Shown: positions 1-7,345 of the stretch, piece after piece | Position numbering within the stretch: the stretch's first letter is position 1 | Layout: every line of letters begins with the position of its first letter | Source: JBKPNX01 sp046732855 | GTDB taxonomy: Bacteria; Pseudomonadota; Alphaproteobacteria; Geminicoccales; Geminicoccaceae | Reading direction: 5' to 3' | DNA: 27,681 bases | Assembly: GCA_046732855.1 (NCBI GenBank) | Contig: JBKPNX010000232.1 | Location: 1 to 27,681 of the forward strand | Notes under the pieces: model-generated | Told to the model about the DNA's origin: nothing | Databases searched by the model: none | What the model saw: only the letters and a program-made list of their open reading frames with translations | Translations under genes and position numbers: made by a program

Positions 1-1060
1 TGGTGTTCTCGTTGTTGGTGCGCCCCGTGGCCGGCGTCTCGGCCGCAGCATTGGGCAGGTTGTTGCCGACGGAAACCGCATCGTCGTCGTCGCGCTCGGC
101 GACGCGGCTTTCCTCCTCGACGGTCTGAGTGCTGCGCACCACCTGGCCGTCGGGATCGAAGGTCTCCTCGGTGATCGTCTCCTGATCGAAATCGAGCTCG
201 GCGGTGACTTCGGCGTGCGCGCGGCCGGGACCGAGGGAGCGCTCCAGCAGTTCCTCGACGGTGCGCTTGAGGCGGGCTTCGTAGGCCTCGCGCAACTCGT
301 CCGCCTGGGTCGCGAACGCGCCTTCCGCCTCGCCTTCGTCGCCCCGGGCCAGCAGGGTGCCGTGATCGTCGACGATGGCGATGCGCCCAGGCGACAGCCC
401 GGGCACCGCCGCGGCGACCAGATGCTGGACGGCCTGTACCTGGCGGCGATCGAGGCGGCGGCCGCCGTACATGCGCAAGGTCACCGATGCGCTCGGCTCG
501 ATCTGCTGGCGGCGGAACAGCTCGCGCCGGGGCAGCACGAGATGGACCCGGGCCGCGCGCACGTCGGCCAGCGAGGCGATGGTGCGCGCCAGCTCGCCCT
601 CGAGAGCGCGCCGCAGATTGACGTTGGCGAGGAACTCGGTGGTGCCGAGCGCGCTCTGCTGATCGAAGATCTCGTCGCCCACGGAGCCGCCCCGCGGCAG
701 CCCTTCTTCAGCGAGCGTCATGCGCAGGCGGAGCGCCTGATCGGCGGGGACCAGGACGGCGCGCCCGTCACCCTCGAGGCGGAAGGCGACGCCCAGCGCC
801 TCCAGGCGACCGACGATCGCGGCGCTGTCGTCGAGCTCGAGCTCCCCGTATAGCAGGGTGTAGTGCGGCTCGGCGACGCGCAACAGCAGGAAGGCGAACA
901 GCCCGAGCAGGCCGAGCGCGGTTGCGCTCAGCACCAACAGGCGCGCCGCGCCGAGGCTGCGCAAGGTCGCGGTCGCGTGACCGAACGGTGAGGTCCGGTT
1001 CGGCGCGTTGCTGGCGGCCTGGTCCACGGCCGCCGATCCCCTGGTGAGCGGCTGATCCAT
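1..1060 (-). CDS. fliF: Flagellar MS-ring protein FliF, N-terminal part (cut by window edge)
   Basis: FliF forms the inner-membrane MS ring, the base on which the flagellar motor and export gate assemble. Translating the minus strand from the ATG at 1060 gives an open frame of 353 codons that runs off the left edge, so about two thirds of a usual FliF (roughly 550 residues) is present. A hydrophobic segment lies at about residues 36-58 (LLVLSATALGLLGLFAFLLL). It is followed by the YscJ/FliF ring-building domain, with the family phrases LLYGELELDD, GLPRGGSVGDEIFD, TEFLANVNLRRALEGELART and ARVHLVLPRR. The next gene upstream on the same strand is sciP, 143 bp away. The gap holds an FlbD-type element (1138-1152) and a lone TTAA half-site. 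Identification is secure; the C-terminal FliG-binding end is outside the window. Confidence 0.96.
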   Translation of the reverse strand, partial: MDQPLTRGSAAVDQAASNAPNRTSPFGHATATLRSLGAARLLVLSATALGLLGLFAFLLLRVAEPHYTLLYGELELDDSAAIVGRLEALGVAFRLEGDGRAVLVPADQALRLRMTLAEEGLPRGGSVGDEIFDQQSALGTTEFLANVNLRRALEGELARTIASLADVRAARVHLVLPRRELFRRQQIEPSASVTLRMYGGRRLDRRQVQAVQHLVAAAVPGLSPGRIAIVDDHGTLLARGDEGEAEGAFATQADELREAYEARLKRTVEELLERSLGPGRAHAEVTAELDFDQETITEETFDPDGQVVRSTQTVEEESRVAERDDDDAVSVGNNLPNAAAETPATGRTNNENT

Positions 1061-1137
1061 CGGCTTGTCGACAGAGGGGCTTGAGCCCGACTTCCGCGCC
1101 GATGGCTACGCGATTTGCCCTGAAAGACTGGTTAAAC

Positions 1138-1152
1138 CCGGCAAGCCTTGCC
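1138..1152 (-). promoter_or_regulatory. Candidate FlbD (ftr-like) element upstream of fliF
   Basis: CCGGCAAGCCTTGCC contains the palindrome GGCAAG-C-CTTGCC. It matches the elements upstream of the two sigma-54 promoters in this window (5160-5174 and 15401-15415). It lies 77 bp before the fliF start codon, and no sigma-54 promoter is visible here. In Caulobacter, FlbD binds an ftr site at the fliF promoter to repress it, so a repressor role is a reasonable inference. The ftr resemblance is from memory and not computed. Confidence 0.55.
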
Positions 1153-1203
1153 TAGCGCCGGCAATCTCGTGGATGTTCCTGGCCGCAGCGATGCGGCCTC
1201 CGG

Positions 1204-1491
1204 TCAGCGAAAGTCCTGGATCCGCGTCACCCGCAGCCCGCCCAGACCGTGCTTGTCGATCGCCGCCTGCCAAGCCATGAACTCCTCGGTCGACAGGTGG
1301 TACCGCCGGCAGGCATCCTCGAGCGAGAGCAGGCCGGCGCGGACCGCGGCGACCACCTCGGCCTTGCGCCGCGCCACCCAGCGCTGCGTATTGGGCGGCG
1401 GCAGGTCGTCGAGCGTCAGAAGCTTGCCGTCTGGCCCGATCACGCTCCTGGGTCGCTCGTTGGCGACCTGGGGCATTGTCATGTCCGACAT
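1204..1491 (-). CDS. sciP: SciP-type CtrA inhibitor (DUF1153)
   Basis: SciP is a small helix-turn-helix protein of alphaproteobacteria. In Caulobacter it binds CtrA and/or promoter DNA and blocks CtrA-activated transcription, including that of flagellar and chemotaxis genes. The 95-residue product carries the family hallmarks in order: SVIGPDGKLLTLDDLPPP, RWVARRKAEVVAAVRAGLL, then the helical stretch SLEDACRRYHLSTEEFMAWQ and the GLRVTRIQDFR tail. I chose the ATG at 1491 because it gives the usual family length (about 90-95 residues) and has GGAG about 10 bases upstream; the frame stays open 26 codons further upstream. A near-perfect CtrA box lies 60 bp upstream (1551-1565), fitting the feedback loop known in Caulobacter. 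The gene sits between flgE and fliF in the same direction. Confidence 0.93.
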   Translation of the reverse strand: MSDMTMPQVANERPRSVIGPDGKLLTLDDLPPPNTQRWVARRKAEVVAAVRAGLLSLEDACRRYHLSTEEFMAWQAAIDKHGLGGLRVTRIQDFR

Positions 1492-1550
1492 CAGCGTTTT
1501 CTCCGACTCCCCCCACGAGGGGCATTGCAGACGAGTATCGTTGGACGCTT

Positions 1551-1565
1551 TTAAGAAACCTCTAA
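1551..1565 (-). promoter_or_regulatory. Near-consensus CtrA box upstream of sciP
   Basis: The plus strand reads TTAA-GAAACCT-CTAA, that is TTAG-N7-TTAA towards sciP: one mismatch from TTAA-N7-TTAA with exact spacing. It lies 60 bp upstream of the sciP start codon. CtrA activating its own inhibitor is known in Caulobacter. The single mismatch lowers confidence compared with the other boxes in this window. Confidence 0.55.
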
Positions 1566-1575
1566 GCAATTTAGT

Positions 1576-1611
1576 AAAAAAAGTTCGTGGCTCCTTGCCT
1601 AAGCCACGAAC
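1576..1611 (-). terminator. Rho-independent terminator after flgE
   Basis: On the minus strand a perfect 10-bp stem (GTTCGTGGCT / AGCCACGAAC) with a 9-base loop is followed at once by seven T (plus-strand A run 1576-1582). It starts 27 bases after the flgE stop codon, so it should end the fliK-flgD-flgE transcript and insulate sciP. It is the clearest intrinsic terminator in the window. Confidence 0.9.
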
Positions 1612-1638
1612 CGTCGCAGTTTATCTTTGCGCTATCAA

Positions 1639-2982
1639 TTATCTGCTGATACGGATCAGCTCATCGAGCATTTCATCAGTCGTTGTGATGACGCGCGCAT
1701 TGGCTGAATAGGCGCGCTGAGTGACAATCATTTTGGTGAACTCTTCAGCCAGATCGACATTGGCGCTTTCCAGCGACGACGGCGCGATCGAACCGGCGCC
1801 GCCGCGGCCCGCGTCGCGCAGATTGAACTCGCCCGACGCCGCGGTCTGGCCGTACACGTTGCCGGTGCGCGGATCGAGCGCGAGCGGATTGGCAAAGGTC
1901 GCGATCGGCAACTTGTAAATCTTTTGCGTGGCGCCGTTGGTGAAGCTGGCGATGACGAAGCCTTCCTGGTCGATCGTAACGCCGTTCAGCTCGCCCACCT
2001 CGGCGCCGTTCTGGATCACGAACGAGATGTTGTAATCGCTCGAGAACTGGCTGAGGCCGTCGGCCGCACCGATGTTGCCGAGATCGAGCGTGATCGAGCT
2101 GTCGTTCGGCCCGCTGGCGTCGAGCCAGTTGATGCCGACCGGGCCGCCGGCGACCGCCGCCGGGTAGTTGGGCGTGATGTTGGTGCTGGCAAGCGTGCCG
2201 TCGCCGTTGAACGTGACCGTGCCGCTCGCGAGCAGACCATTGGGGTGGCTGCCCGCCTCGACCTCGGCGGGGTCGGCGTAGACTTCGACATTCCAGGCGT
2301 TCGCGGCCGCATCCTTGAGGAAGGCCATATGCAGATTGTGCGCGCCCCCAAGCGGATCGAACACCTGCACCGCGCGCACCATCTGCGGCTGCGCCCCAGC
2401 GACGCCGCCGGTCGCGTTGAAGGCGGCCATGTCGCCGGCCGCGTAGGCGCCGGCGAAGGGCGCCTGTCGGGCGTCCAGGTTGGCGCCGAGCTCGACATTG
2501 GTGGTCGCCGCAGCGACGCCGTTGATTACCCGTACATTCACTGGCTGAAGCTGGTTGACGTTGACCACCTGCTCGTTGGCGTCCAGCAGCCAGCCCTGAA
2601 GGTAGAAGCCGGCGTTATTGCGCAGGTTGCCGAGAAAGTCCTGCTCGAAGCTGCCGGCGCGGGTATAGAGCTGGTCACCGCTGCCGTCCGGCCGGCTGTT
2701 GACGACGAAGAAGCCGGCGCCGTCGATCGCCACGTCGGTCGGCGAGTTGCTGCCCTGGAGCAGCCCCTGCTGGTCGATCCGATAGGAGGTGTTGGCGCGG
2801 GCGCCGCCCGGGCTGTAGGTCGACACCGCGGCCGAGCGGGTCACCAGGGTCGAGAATTTCGGTGCAGCTCCCTTGTAGGACACGGTGTTCACGTTGGAGA
2901 CGTTGTCCGAGATCATGCCCATCGCCTGGCTTTGGGCGGTCAGGCCGGAGACCCCGGAAAACAGCGATCCGAACAAGCTCAT
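1639..2982 (-). CDS. flgE: Flagellar hook protein FlgE
   Basis: FlgE polymerises outside the cell into the hook, the universal joint between rod and filament. The 447-residue product starts with the rod/hook N-terminal motif (SLFGSLFSGVSGLTAQSQAM, then NVSNVNTVSYKG). It has the central signature AIDGAGFFVV at about residues 84-93 and ends with the C-terminal helix motif LAEEFTKMIVTQRAYSANAR and VITTTDEMLDELIRI. Length and both termini agree with alphaproteobacterial FlgE. The ATG at 2982 has a strong Shine-Dalgarno sequence, AGGAGGG, about 7 bases upstream. It is the last gene of the fliK-flgD-flgE unit, 57 bases after flgD, and a terminator follows at 1576-1611. It should be a late gene read from the sigma-54 promoter at 5080-5095. 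Confidence 0.97.
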   Translation of the reverse strand: MSLFGSLFSGVSGLTAQSQAMGMISDNVSNVNTVSYKGAAPKFSTLVTRSAAVSTYSPGGARANTSYRIDQQGLLQGSNSPTDVAIDGAGFFVVNSRPDGSGDQLYTRAGSFEQDFLGNLRNNAGFYLQGWLLDANEQVVNVNQLQPVNVRVINGVAAATTNVELGANLDARQAPFAGAYAAGDMAAFNATGGVAGAQPQMVRAVQVFDPLGGAHNLHMAFLKDAAANAWNVEVYADPAEVEAGSHPNGLLASGTVTFNGDGTLASTNITPNYPAAVAGGPVGINWLDASGPNDSSITLDLGNIGAADGLSQFSSDYNISFVIQNGAEVGELNGVTIDQEGFVIASFTNGATQKIYKLPIATFANPLALDPRTGNVYGQTAASGEFNLRDAGRGGAGSIAPSSLESANVDLAEEFTKMIVTQRAYSANARVITTTDEMLDELIRISR

Positions 2983-3039
2983 GGCGGTACCCTCCTAAGG
3001 ACGCGGACTTCGTGCCGCGTTGATCTGGTGTGGCGGTGC

Positions 3040-3708
3040 TCAGGCGGTGGCCGGCTGCCGCCGGATGGTGGTCACGGCATCGAGCGGCAGCAGCACGCCT
3101 GCGACCGAGAGCATCAGGCGCTCGCCCTGGAGTTCGACCCCGTCGACAACGCCTGCGATGGTGGTGCTCACCGGGACTGCGGCACCGGCGGCGTTTGCCG
3201 CCGCCACCTCGACCCGATACAAGCCATCGGGCAGCCGCGCGCCGGTTTGATCGCGCCCCTCCCATGCCACCGTGTGCAGGCCCGGCGAGGCATCGCCCGC
3301 CTGGGTCCGCACCAGGCGGCCGGCTTCGTTATAGATGCTGATCGTCGCCCCGGCGGCCGGCTGGTCGAGCCTGTAATGGACAGTCGCCGGCGCGTTGCCG
3401 TCGAGGCGCACGGACTGGCCGTTGGCCTCGACCTCGGCGCCGAGATAGTCCACGGCGCGTGTGACCTGATCGGCCCGAACCAGCGCGACCAGCTGGCCGA
3501 GCACGTCGTTGGTCTTGATCGCCTGCTCGACCCCTGTGAACTGCACCAGCTGCTCGGTAAAATGCGTGGCGTCGAGCGGCGAGAGGGGATCCTGGCTCTG
3601 CAGCTGCGTGGTCAGCAGCTTGAGGAAATTGTCGAAGTTGTCCGCCAGTCCGATCCGGCCGCTGGCAGCGGTGGATGGGGTGAGGCTCGTGGTCGCGGCG
3701 ATCTCCAT
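3040..3708 (-). CDS. flgD: Hook assembly scaffold FlgD
   Basis: FlgD caps the growing hook, lets FlgE subunits insert, and is discarded at completion. The 222-residue product has the conserved N-terminal FlgD segment (NFDNFLKLLTTQLQSQDPLS, then FTEQLVQFTGVEQAIKTND). After this comes the FlgD Ig-like/tudor part with ISIYNEAGRLVRT and GLHTVAWEGRDQTGARLPDG. I chose the ATG at 3708 because AAGGAA lies 6 bases upstream; a TTG two codons further upstream (3714) is possible. It starts 18 bases after the fliK stop codon and precedes flgE, the usual order. Regulation should follow the upstream sigma-54 promoter. Confidence 0.95.
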   Translation of the reverse strand: MEIAATTSLTPSTAASGRIGLADNFDNFLKLLTTQLQSQDPLSPLDATHFTEQLVQFTGVEQAIKTNDVLGQLVALVRADQVTRAVDYLGAEVEANGQSVRLDGNAPATVHYRLDQPAAGATISIYNEAGRLVRTQAGDASPGLHTVAWEGRDQTGARLPDGLYRVEVAAANAAGAAVPVSTTIAGVVDGVELQGERLMLSVAGVLLPLDAVTTIRRQPATA

Positions 3709-3726
3709 GGACAATTCCTTCCTGGG

Positions 3727-5067
3727 TCAGACCCTGATGTCGAGAGCACGCAGGCTGGAGAACCAGTGCACCGCGGGCGGCTGATCGCGCGCTGGCAGCA
3801 GTGGCTGGTCGGCGCCGTCGCCTGCAGACGGTTTGAACCAACTGTCCTCGCGCGCCTGGTAGTGCGCCTGCTCGCGCTTCAGCGAGAAGCTCAGACCGTC
3901 GCCTTCCAGGCGCAGCCCGGCCTGATGCAGACTGCGCTCGAGCAGGCGGGCGTCGCGCTGCAGGGCGTCCAAGGTGTCGGGCCGTTCCGCCGCGATTACC
4001 GCGCTCAGCTGATCGTTGCGGTGGAACTTGAGGCGCACCTCGACGCGGCCGAGCGCCGCCGGCTCGAGCTGGACGACCAGGCGATCGATCCGGCCGGGCA
4101 CCGCCTTGGCGATTTGCATCCCGATCTGGAGCACCGGCGGAGGCGGCGCCGCCCGGCCGGTCGCCGGCGCGCGCGCGGGGTCGGCTAACGCGTGGTCCGC
4201 CGGGGTCACCGCGCCATCCGCAGCTTCGCTGCCTGCATCGAGCCACGTCTGATCGCTTGCCGCCGGCTGGTCGCCGGCGGCTGCGGCGGAGCCCGCAGTC
4301 CGCGCGAGCATCGAGACGTGCGGCCGCCGAGCCTCGAGCGGCGGAGTGGCCGTGGACCGGCCGCCTGCGGTTGCCAGCGAACGCACACGCGGCGCGGCCG
4401 GTGATGAGGCCGCGGAGTCGCCGCCGGTCTGAAGCGGCAGGTCAGGGGGCGCTGCGGGTGCGGTCGTACCCGTGGTCAGCACGATCGGCGTCATCTCCGG
4501 GCGTGGCGCAGAGGCACTTCCGGTCGGAACTGTATCAAGAGAAGCGACCGGCCCGGTGAGCGGTTGCGGCGCGGCCGCGCCGGGAGTCTGGCTGGGGGCG
4601 CGGGCCGGCTCGGCGAGGCTCAGGTGCGACGCGGACTGGGGGAGGTCCTCGGTTGGGGCGTAAACCGGGCCCGCGAACGATGCGTTCGGATTCGCCGATG
4701 CGGGCTGCTCGGAGGTGCTGGCCGGGGCGAAATTGGCCGGAGCCGCCGCTGACGTGACTGGTTGGGCCAAGAGGGGCGGCAGCGTATCGGCCGCGGGTCG
4801 GATGACGCCAAAATCGGCTGTCGGCTGCCGTGCTGACGGCGTGGCCGGGACTGCCGGCGGCACACCGCCAGCTGGAGTCGGCGCAAGTCCCGGCGCTGCC
4901 GGCGCGCTCGGGTTGATGCCCGGCGCCACTGTCCTCTGCTCCGGCGAGATGCCGGCGAGGAGGAGAGCGAACAGCCCGGCGAGATCGGTCGGACCGTCGC
5001 CTTGCTCCGGACGAGCAGGCCCCGGTGCGGGTGGCAGAAGCTGGGCCAATAGCGGCGTGACCGTCAT
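3727..5067 (-). CDS. fliK: Flagellar hook-length control protein FliK
   Basis: FliK is the secreted molecular ruler that stops hook growth and switches the export apparatus to filament substrates. The product (446 residues from the chosen start) has a long Pro/Ala-rich low-complexity middle and a C-terminal Flg_hook domain at about residues 325-395 (IDRLVVQLEPAALGRVEVRL, then AAERPDTLDALQRDARLLER, LHQAGL). This matches FliK architecture; sequence similarity is expected only in the C-terminal domain. The frame is open to a TTG at 5250, but the strong sigma-54 promoter at 5080-5095 lies inside that extension. I therefore take the ATG at 5067, which begins MTVTPLLAQLLPP. No Shine-Dalgarno sequence precedes it, and the predicted leader is only about 2 bases. 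It is the first gene of the hook operon. Confidence 0.9.
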   Translation of the reverse strand: MTVTPLLAQLLPPAPGPARPEQGDGPTDLAGLFALLLAGISPEQRTVAPGINPSAPAAPGLAPTPAGGVPPAVPATPSARQPTADFGVIRPAADTLPPLLAQPVTSAAAPANFAPASTSEQPASANPNASFAGPVYAPTEDLPQSASHLSLAEPARAPSQTPGAAAPQPLTGPVASLDTVPTGSASAPRPEMTPIVLTTGTTAPAAPPDLPLQTGGDSAASSPAAPRVRSLATAGGRSTATPPLEARRPHVSMLARTAGSAAAAGDQPAASDQTWLDAGSEAADGAVTPADHALADPARAPATGRAAPPPPVLQIGMQIAKAVPGRIDRLVVQLEPAALGRVEVRLKFHRNDQLSAVIAAERPDTLDALQRDARLLERSLHQAGLRLEGDGLSFSLKREQAHYQAREDSWFKPSAGDGADQPLLPARDQPPAVHWFSSLRALDIRV

Positions 5068-5079
5068 GACGCCACGGGG

Positions 5080-5095
5080 AGCAAACGGCGTGCCA
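5080..5095 (-). promoter_or_regulatory. Sigma-54 promoter of the fliK-flgD-flgE operon
   Basis: On the minus strand TGGCAC-GCCGT-TTGCT matches the RpoN consensus TGGCAC-N5-TTGCW exactly, with GG and GC separated by 10 bases. With C of the GC at -12 (5081), transcription should start near 5069, two bases before the fliK ATG. An FlbD-like element lies 65 bp upstream (5160-5174). Late hook genes of Caulobacter are controlled in this way. Confidence 0.85.
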
Positions 5096-5159
5096 AGTGC
5101 CCAGTCAGCCCCGGGGACGCTGCCTGGCGCGGAGTCGGCGGCGCCAGACGCGAAGCCGA

Positions 5160-5174
5160 CCGGCAAATCCTGCC
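5160..5174 (-). promoter_or_regulatory. Candidate FlbD (ftr-like) enhancer for the hook operon
   Basis: CCGGCAAATCCTGCC has the same form as the elements at 15401-15415 and 1138-1152. Its centre lies about 98 bp upstream of the predicted start of the fliK sigma-54 promoter, the distance expected for an enhancer bound by the sigma-54 activator FlbD. The flbD gene itself is not in the window. Confidence 0.6.
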
Positions 5175-5328
5175 GTCGCCCGTACTGTCCTGGGATTATT
5201 TGCCGAGGGTCAGGTCGGTGTTTTGTGCCGACGGCCGAAAGCCATGCCAAGCCGATCAGGCGGGCGGTTGCAGCATCGCAGGGCGCAGATTCGCGGCGGC
5301 GGCAAACAGCGTGGTGCCGTCAGCAGGC

Positions 5329-5745
5329 TCAGTCGTCGCGGTAGGTCTTCTCGCGTCGCTCGTGGCGCTCCTGGGCTTCGATGCTTAAGGTCGCAATCGG
5401 CCGCGCCTCCAGACGACGTAGCCCGATCGGCTCCTGGGTTTCCTCGCAGAAGCCGTACGAGCCCTCGTCGATGCGCCGCAGCGCCTCGTCGATCTTGGAC
5501 AGGAGCTTGCGCTCGCGATCGCGCGCGCGCAGCTGGAAATTGCGCTCCGTCTCGACCGACGCCCAGTCGCTCATGTCGGCCACCCGGCTTTCTTCTTCCT
5601 TGAGCTGGCGCAACGTCTCGTTCGAGCCGCGCAGGATCTCGTCCCGCCAGCTGACCAGTTTGCGGCGGAAGTACTCGCGCTGGTTCTGGTTCATGTACGG
5701 CTCGTCCTCGGTGGGACGGTAGCTGTCCGGGTTCGTATCTGCCAT
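5329..5745 (-). CDS. dksA: RNA polymerase-binding transcription factor DksA
   Basis: DksA enters the secondary channel of RNA polymerase and works with ppGpp to retune transcription. The 138-residue product has the long coiled-coil hairpin (about residues 22-95), with the catalytic tip D57-M-S-D60-W-A62, the DxxDxA pattern needed for activity. A C-terminal segment follows (CEETQEPIGLRRLEARPIAT). Only one cysteine (C100) is present, so the classical four-cysteine zinc site is absent. Alphaproteobacterial DksA proteins of this cysteine-poor kind are known and functional. I chose the ATG at 5745 because GGAGGAGG lies directly upstream; the frame opens 11 codons earlier. It lies upstream of fliK in the same direction, separated by a sigma-54 promoter region. 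Confidence 0.94.
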   Translation of the reverse strand: MADTNPDSYRPTEDEPYMNQNQREYFRRKLVSWRDEILRGSNETLRQLKEEESRVADMSDWASVETERNFQLRARDRERKLLSKIDEALRRIDEGSYGFCEETQEPIGLRRLEARPIATLSIEAQERHERREKTYRDD

Positions 5746-6436
5746 ACCTCCTCCAAGGCCAGCAGCGCGATACGGCACCGGTGGGTGGCGGCGCGCGCCC
5801 TGCGCTCCAAAGGCGGCCCTTCCCCTAGCTCAGCGGGGCGGCCCGTGCAAGTCGGACCTGAATCGACATAAAAATGTGAAAAACTGGTGGCCACAGTCGT
5901 TTACCGCACGCTGGTCTGGGCGCCACGTGTGCGAGACGGCCCCGGCTCGGCCCAAAGATCGGGTCGCGGCGTCTCTGGCTTGAGCTAGAGAGTCCGCGGC
6001 CCGAGGGTCGCTCGGCATGAACTCAAGGAACGGGGCATAAGGTGGGAGTGGAAAAGCCCCTCGAGTCCGGCCAGCACCGCGACGGCATCGTTTGTGAGTG
6101 ATCCTGCCGGGCCCGTCGCTACTCCCATGTCTCAGCGACCGACCGCCCGATTCGGCCTGACCTCGGCTGCGCGGCCGCGGCGACGGCGCGCCCGATGCGA
6201 CAATCGTGACGAACGCGTCGGGGCTACTGCCACGGCCGCCGCCGGGACGCCTGAGAAAACCCGGCGCATTGTTCGAACCCACCGCGAGCAGGACGCCGAA
6301 GCTGCGGGCGCCCACACTCGCCCGAATGGTTCCCCCGGAACGCAGCGGGCGGCGGAAATTAATGGCGGCTTAAGGTTAACGCGATAGGCATCGGCTGCCC
6401 GGCCAACAGGCGCGGGCGCAGTTAGAGGCACGAGCA
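5746..6436. other. Long divergent intergenic region between dksA and flhX
   Basis: No convincing gene lies in these 690 bases; open frames on both strands are Arg/Pro/Ala-rich antisense-type frames with no recognisable motif. The right end holds the CtrA box at 6359-6373. The left part (about 5860-5895) has an AT-rich patch (CATAAAAATGTGAAAAACTGG) that could contain the dksA promoter. TTCGAA near 6275 is not part of a tRNA arm. Confidence 0.6.
6359..6373 (+). promoter_or_regulatory. CtrA box upstream of flhX-fliO-fliP
   Basis: TTAA-TGGCGGC-TTAA matches the CtrA recognition sequence TTAA-N7-TTAA without mismatch and is followed by GGTTAACG. It lies 63 bp before the flhX start codon, fitting an early (class II) flagellar promoter under CtrA control. 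Confidence 0.75.
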
Positions 6437-6727
6437 TTGGCGGAGCCGGATCTCGCGATTGCCCTGCGCTATGAGCCGGAAGGCGACGACGCACCGCGGG
6501 TGACGGCCAGGGGGCGCGGCGCGATTGCGGCGCAGATCGTGGCCGTAGCGCGCGATCACGGGGTGGCGGTGCGCCGCGATCGCAGTCTTGCGCAGCTGCT
6601 CAGCAGCCTGGAGATCGACAGCCCGATTCCCGTGGCCGCCTTCGCCGCGGTCGCCGAAATTCTTGCCCATCTGTACCGCGTCGATCGGCAGCTGGCCAGG
6701 CGCCATGGCCGTGCCGCGCAGCCCTGA
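6437..6727 (+). CDS. FlhX: stand-alone FlhB C-terminal-domain protein
   Basis: The 96-residue protein resembles only the cytoplasmic C-terminal domain of FlhB (the EscU/YscU/HrcU export-switch family) as found after the NPTH autocleavage site. The pattern IALRYEPEGDDAPRVTARG, then IAAQIVAVARDHGVAV, LAQLLSSLEIDSPIPV and AVAEILAHLYRVD follows FlhB-C almost element by element. The NPTH motif and all membrane helices are missing. Such FlhX proteins can substitute for the cleaved FlhB C-domain and help switch export specificity in some bacteria. The start is TTG at 6437, with AGAGG about 8 bases upstream. It is the first gene of a tight operon with the FlgN-like gene, fliO and fliP, behind a CtrA box. 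Confidence 0.82.
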   Translation: MAEPDLAIALRYEPEGDDAPRVTARGRGAIAAQIVAVARDHGVAVRRDRSLAQLLSSLEIDSPIPVAAFAAVAEILAHLYRVDRQLARRHGRAAQP

Positions 6728-7040
6728 TGCCGCCGCCCCGGAGCGCGACCTCAGCGCCGTTCTCGGCGTGCTCGCCGCCGCACGACGCGCGCTCGCCGAC
6801 GATCATCTGCCGCGGCTCCAGCAACTGATCGGCGCGCTCGAGCGCCTGCAGATGTCGCTGGACGGTCTGTTGGGGCCGGAGCGCGCCGGCCTGCAACGGC
6901 AACTTCTCGCGGTGCTCGACGAGGCGGCCGGCCTGGCGCGCGGTCTGGAAGCCGAGCAGGCGCGCACGCAGGCGGGGCTGCGCCGCCTCGGCGCCGAACG
7001 GCGGGCGGATCGCGCCTATCGATGGGCGAGCCGGCTCTGA
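6705..7040 (+). CDS. Small helical protein, possible FlgN/FliT-type export chaperone
   Basis: This 111-residue protein overlaps the end of flhX by 23 bases and is followed after two bases by fliO, so it belongs to the export-gate operon. Apart from a short Pro/Ala-rich start it is predicted all-helical, with heptad-like Leu spacing (LPRLQQLIGALERLQMSLDG, then LLAVLDEAAGLARGLEAEQA) and an Arg-rich tail ending YRWASRL. The size, helix content and place suggest an FlgN/FliT-like chaperone for hook-associated proteins or filament cap. That is inference: I cannot recognise a family signature. I chose the ATG at 6705; the frame is open further upstream, but only through flhX coding sequence. Confidence 0.72.
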   Translation: MAVPRSPDAAAPERDLSAVLGVLAAARRALADDHLPRLQQLIGALERLQMSLDGLLGPERAGLQRQLLAVLDEAAGLARGLEAEQARTQAGLRRLGAERRADRAYRWASRL

Positions 7041-7042
7041 CG

Positions 7043-7345
7043 ATGGACCCGATCGACTACGGACGGTTCGTTGCGGCCCTGCTGTTCGTCTTGGCCCTGA
7101 TCGCGCTGATGGCGTGGTTCGCCCGCCGCTTTCGTCTGGGTTCGGGCGGGTCGCCCGGCGCAGCGCGGCGGCTGGCAGTGCTCGAAACCCTGCCCCTCGA
7201 TGCGCGGCGCAAGCTGGTCCTGATCCGGCGCGACGCCACCGAGCACCTGCTGCTGCTCAGCCCCGATGGCAATCGGCTGGTCGAGGGCAACATCGCGGGC
7301 CGGCGCGAGGTGCCCGGGTCCGACCGGCGGGAGGCATTCGGGTGA
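7043..7345 (+). CDS. fliO: Flagellar biosynthetic protein FliO
   Basis: FliO is a small bitopic membrane protein that helps FliP assemble into the flagellar type III export gate. The 100-residue product has one membrane helix at about residues 8-27 (FVAALLFVLALIALMAWFAR). It is followed by the short cytoplasmic FliO domain, with RRLAVLETLPLDARRKLVLI, LLLLSPDGNRLVEG. This matches the family's weakly conserved core. I take the ATG at 7043 (MDPIDYG); an in-frame ATG at 7022 would overlap the preceding gene by 19 bases and is possible. The stop codon overlaps the fliP start codon (GTGA), which points to translational coupling. The operon is headed by the CtrA box at 6359-6373. Confidence 0.88.
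   Translation: MDPIDYGRFVAALLFVLALIALMAWFARRFRLGSGGSPGAARRLAVLETLPLDARRKLVLIRRDATEHLLLLSPDGNRLVEGNIAGRREVPGSDRREAFG

Noticed and set aside
1924..4188. 754-codon open frame on the plus strand opposite flgE, flgD and fliK
   Set aside because: It is antisense to three well-identified flagellar genes and rich in Arg/Gly/Asp/Val repeats typical of mirrored GC-rich codons. No motif or promoter supports it.
6268..6290. TTCGAA resembling the T-loop of a tRNA
   Set aside because: Flanking bases do not form a T-stem, and no acceptor, D or anticodon arm can be folded around it on either strand.
5830..6315. 161-codon minus-strand frame between dksA and flhX
   Set aside because: It is Arg/Pro/Ser-rich with no motif, no Shine-Dalgarno sequence and no neighbour support; probably chance.
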